DNA of 24,450 nucleotides, from NCBI GenBank assembly GCA_963620035.1, contig CAVEXN010000033.1, positions 1-24,450 of the forward strand. The letters are read 5' to 3'. The translations under genes were made by a program, and so were the position numbers. Source of the DNA: F23-D06 sp963620035 (lineage in GTDB: Bacteria > Bacteroidota > Bacteroidia > Bacteroidales > WCHB1-69). The notes under the pieces are model-generated. The model searched no databases, was not told where the DNA came from, and saw only the letters and a list, made by a program, of their open reading frames with translations. Below are positions 24,098 through 24,450 of the stretch, one piece after another; the first letter of the stretch is position 1, and every line of letters begins with the position of its first letter.

Positions 24098-24450
24098 TTA
24101 CGATTAGTTTTTAGGATTTTTCCCAAATTGGATTGCATTGAACAACATTGTTCGGATATAGTATTCTCCATTGGATAAGTGCTGAGAAAGAAAAAAAACA
24201 CAAGTTATGGCACATATCAATATAAAGACAAAGATACAAGTCCTTTCAATCCAAGTGTTTATATAGTTGATGTTAGGAATGATGAGGGAGATGCTCGACC
24301 TCCTCATATAAATGTTGCTCATAAAACCGAAAAATGGGAGATTAAAGTTTATATGGCAATCTCTAATTGTTTATAATTGACAATCAACCTTTTACGAGTA
24401 AAAAACGCCTTGAAACCACACTTATAAATCTCATTTGAAGCACAAGCCGG
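24098..24450. other. AT-rich tail without a recognised gene
   Basis: Base composition changes visibly to AT-rich after the transposase remnant. Apart from the short GTG-initiated frame listed separately and a minus-strand frame of 72 residues with one hydrophobic segment, I see nothing definite. A small TTTTAC-GA-GTAAAA inverted repeat lies near 24392-24405. Confidence 0.5.
24179..24376 (+). CDS. Small hypothetical protein, possibly a truncated gene
   Basis: This GTG-initiated frame of 65 residues sits directly after an in-frame TAA. The segment DEGDARPPHINVAHKTEKWE looks like real protein and loosely resembles small proteins with a PPHxHV-type core (DUF4160-like), but the match is too weak to name. 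A run of eight adenines near the start could hide a frameshift from an earlier start. Codon use and AT content differ from neighbouring genes, which fits acquired DNA. A competing minus-strand frame (24104-24322) covers the same bases. Confidence 0.3.
   Translation: MLRKKKNTSYGTYQYKDKDTSPFNPSVYIVDVRNDEGDARPPHINVAHKTEKWEIKVYMAISNCL

Noticed and set aside
24104..24322. Minus-strand frame of 72 codons with a hydrophobic segment
   Set aside because: AT-rich DNA easily gives hydrophobic frames; there is no promoter or family match, and the plus-strand frame looks slightly more protein-like.

Overview
The window looks like a chromosomal segment of a Bacteroidota bacterium, most likely order Bacteroidales; genus cannot be read from it. 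Four things point there: (i) promoters with the Bacteroidota -7 element TAnnTTTG; (ii) three secreted proteins ending in type IX secretion (T9SS) sorting domains, one type A and two type B; (iii) lineage-typical families (OstA-like LptA relative, Omp28-type lipoprotein, DUF6029-like protein, ISXO2/IS1595-type transposase remnant); (iv) lipid A/Kdo genes marking a Gram-negative outer membrane. All functions are inferred from motifs read by eye; no database search was run.

The layout is simple. Everything left of about 17.1 kb is on the minus strand and everything to the right is on the plus strand, with one divergent switch at a perfect 20-bp-arm palindrome (17101-17146). Minus strand from the left edge: a partial MmeI-like fused restriction-modification enzyme (1-1623); a MORN-repeat lipoprotein / OstA-like / RecQ operon (6067 down to 1943); a T9SS type A cargo gene with its own promoter (7749-6223); a clpC-kdsC-djlA-like operon (11962-8004); and a YqeY-lpxB-T9SS mini protein-T9SS large CUB/PKD-like protein unit (17080-12091) ending in a hairpin terminator next to the clpC promoter.

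The plus strand carries one tightly packed array: tsaC, coaD, a 485-aa thioredoxin-fold protein, a TlpA-like thiol-disulfide protein, a DUF6029-like outer-membrane protein, an Omp28-type lipoprotein with CxxC, and a D-2-hydroxyacid dehydrogenase (17171-23793). Three successive exported proteins carry CxxC motifs around a putative outer-membrane protein that itself has a cysteine pair, which suggests an envelope redox module.

The last 650 bp hold no intact recognised gene: a decayed ISXO2/IS1595-type transposase fragment interrupted by a perfect 19-bp-arm hairpin, then an AT-rich block with one small ORF of unknown function.

The best candidates for something new are the symmetric divergent promoter palindrome, the near-stand-alone T9SS sorting-domain protein beside a large T9SS cargo, the CxxC envelope gene array, and a RecQ with about 170 residues inserted before its zinc site. 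Nothing resembles a phage, CRISPR array, tRNA or rRNA.
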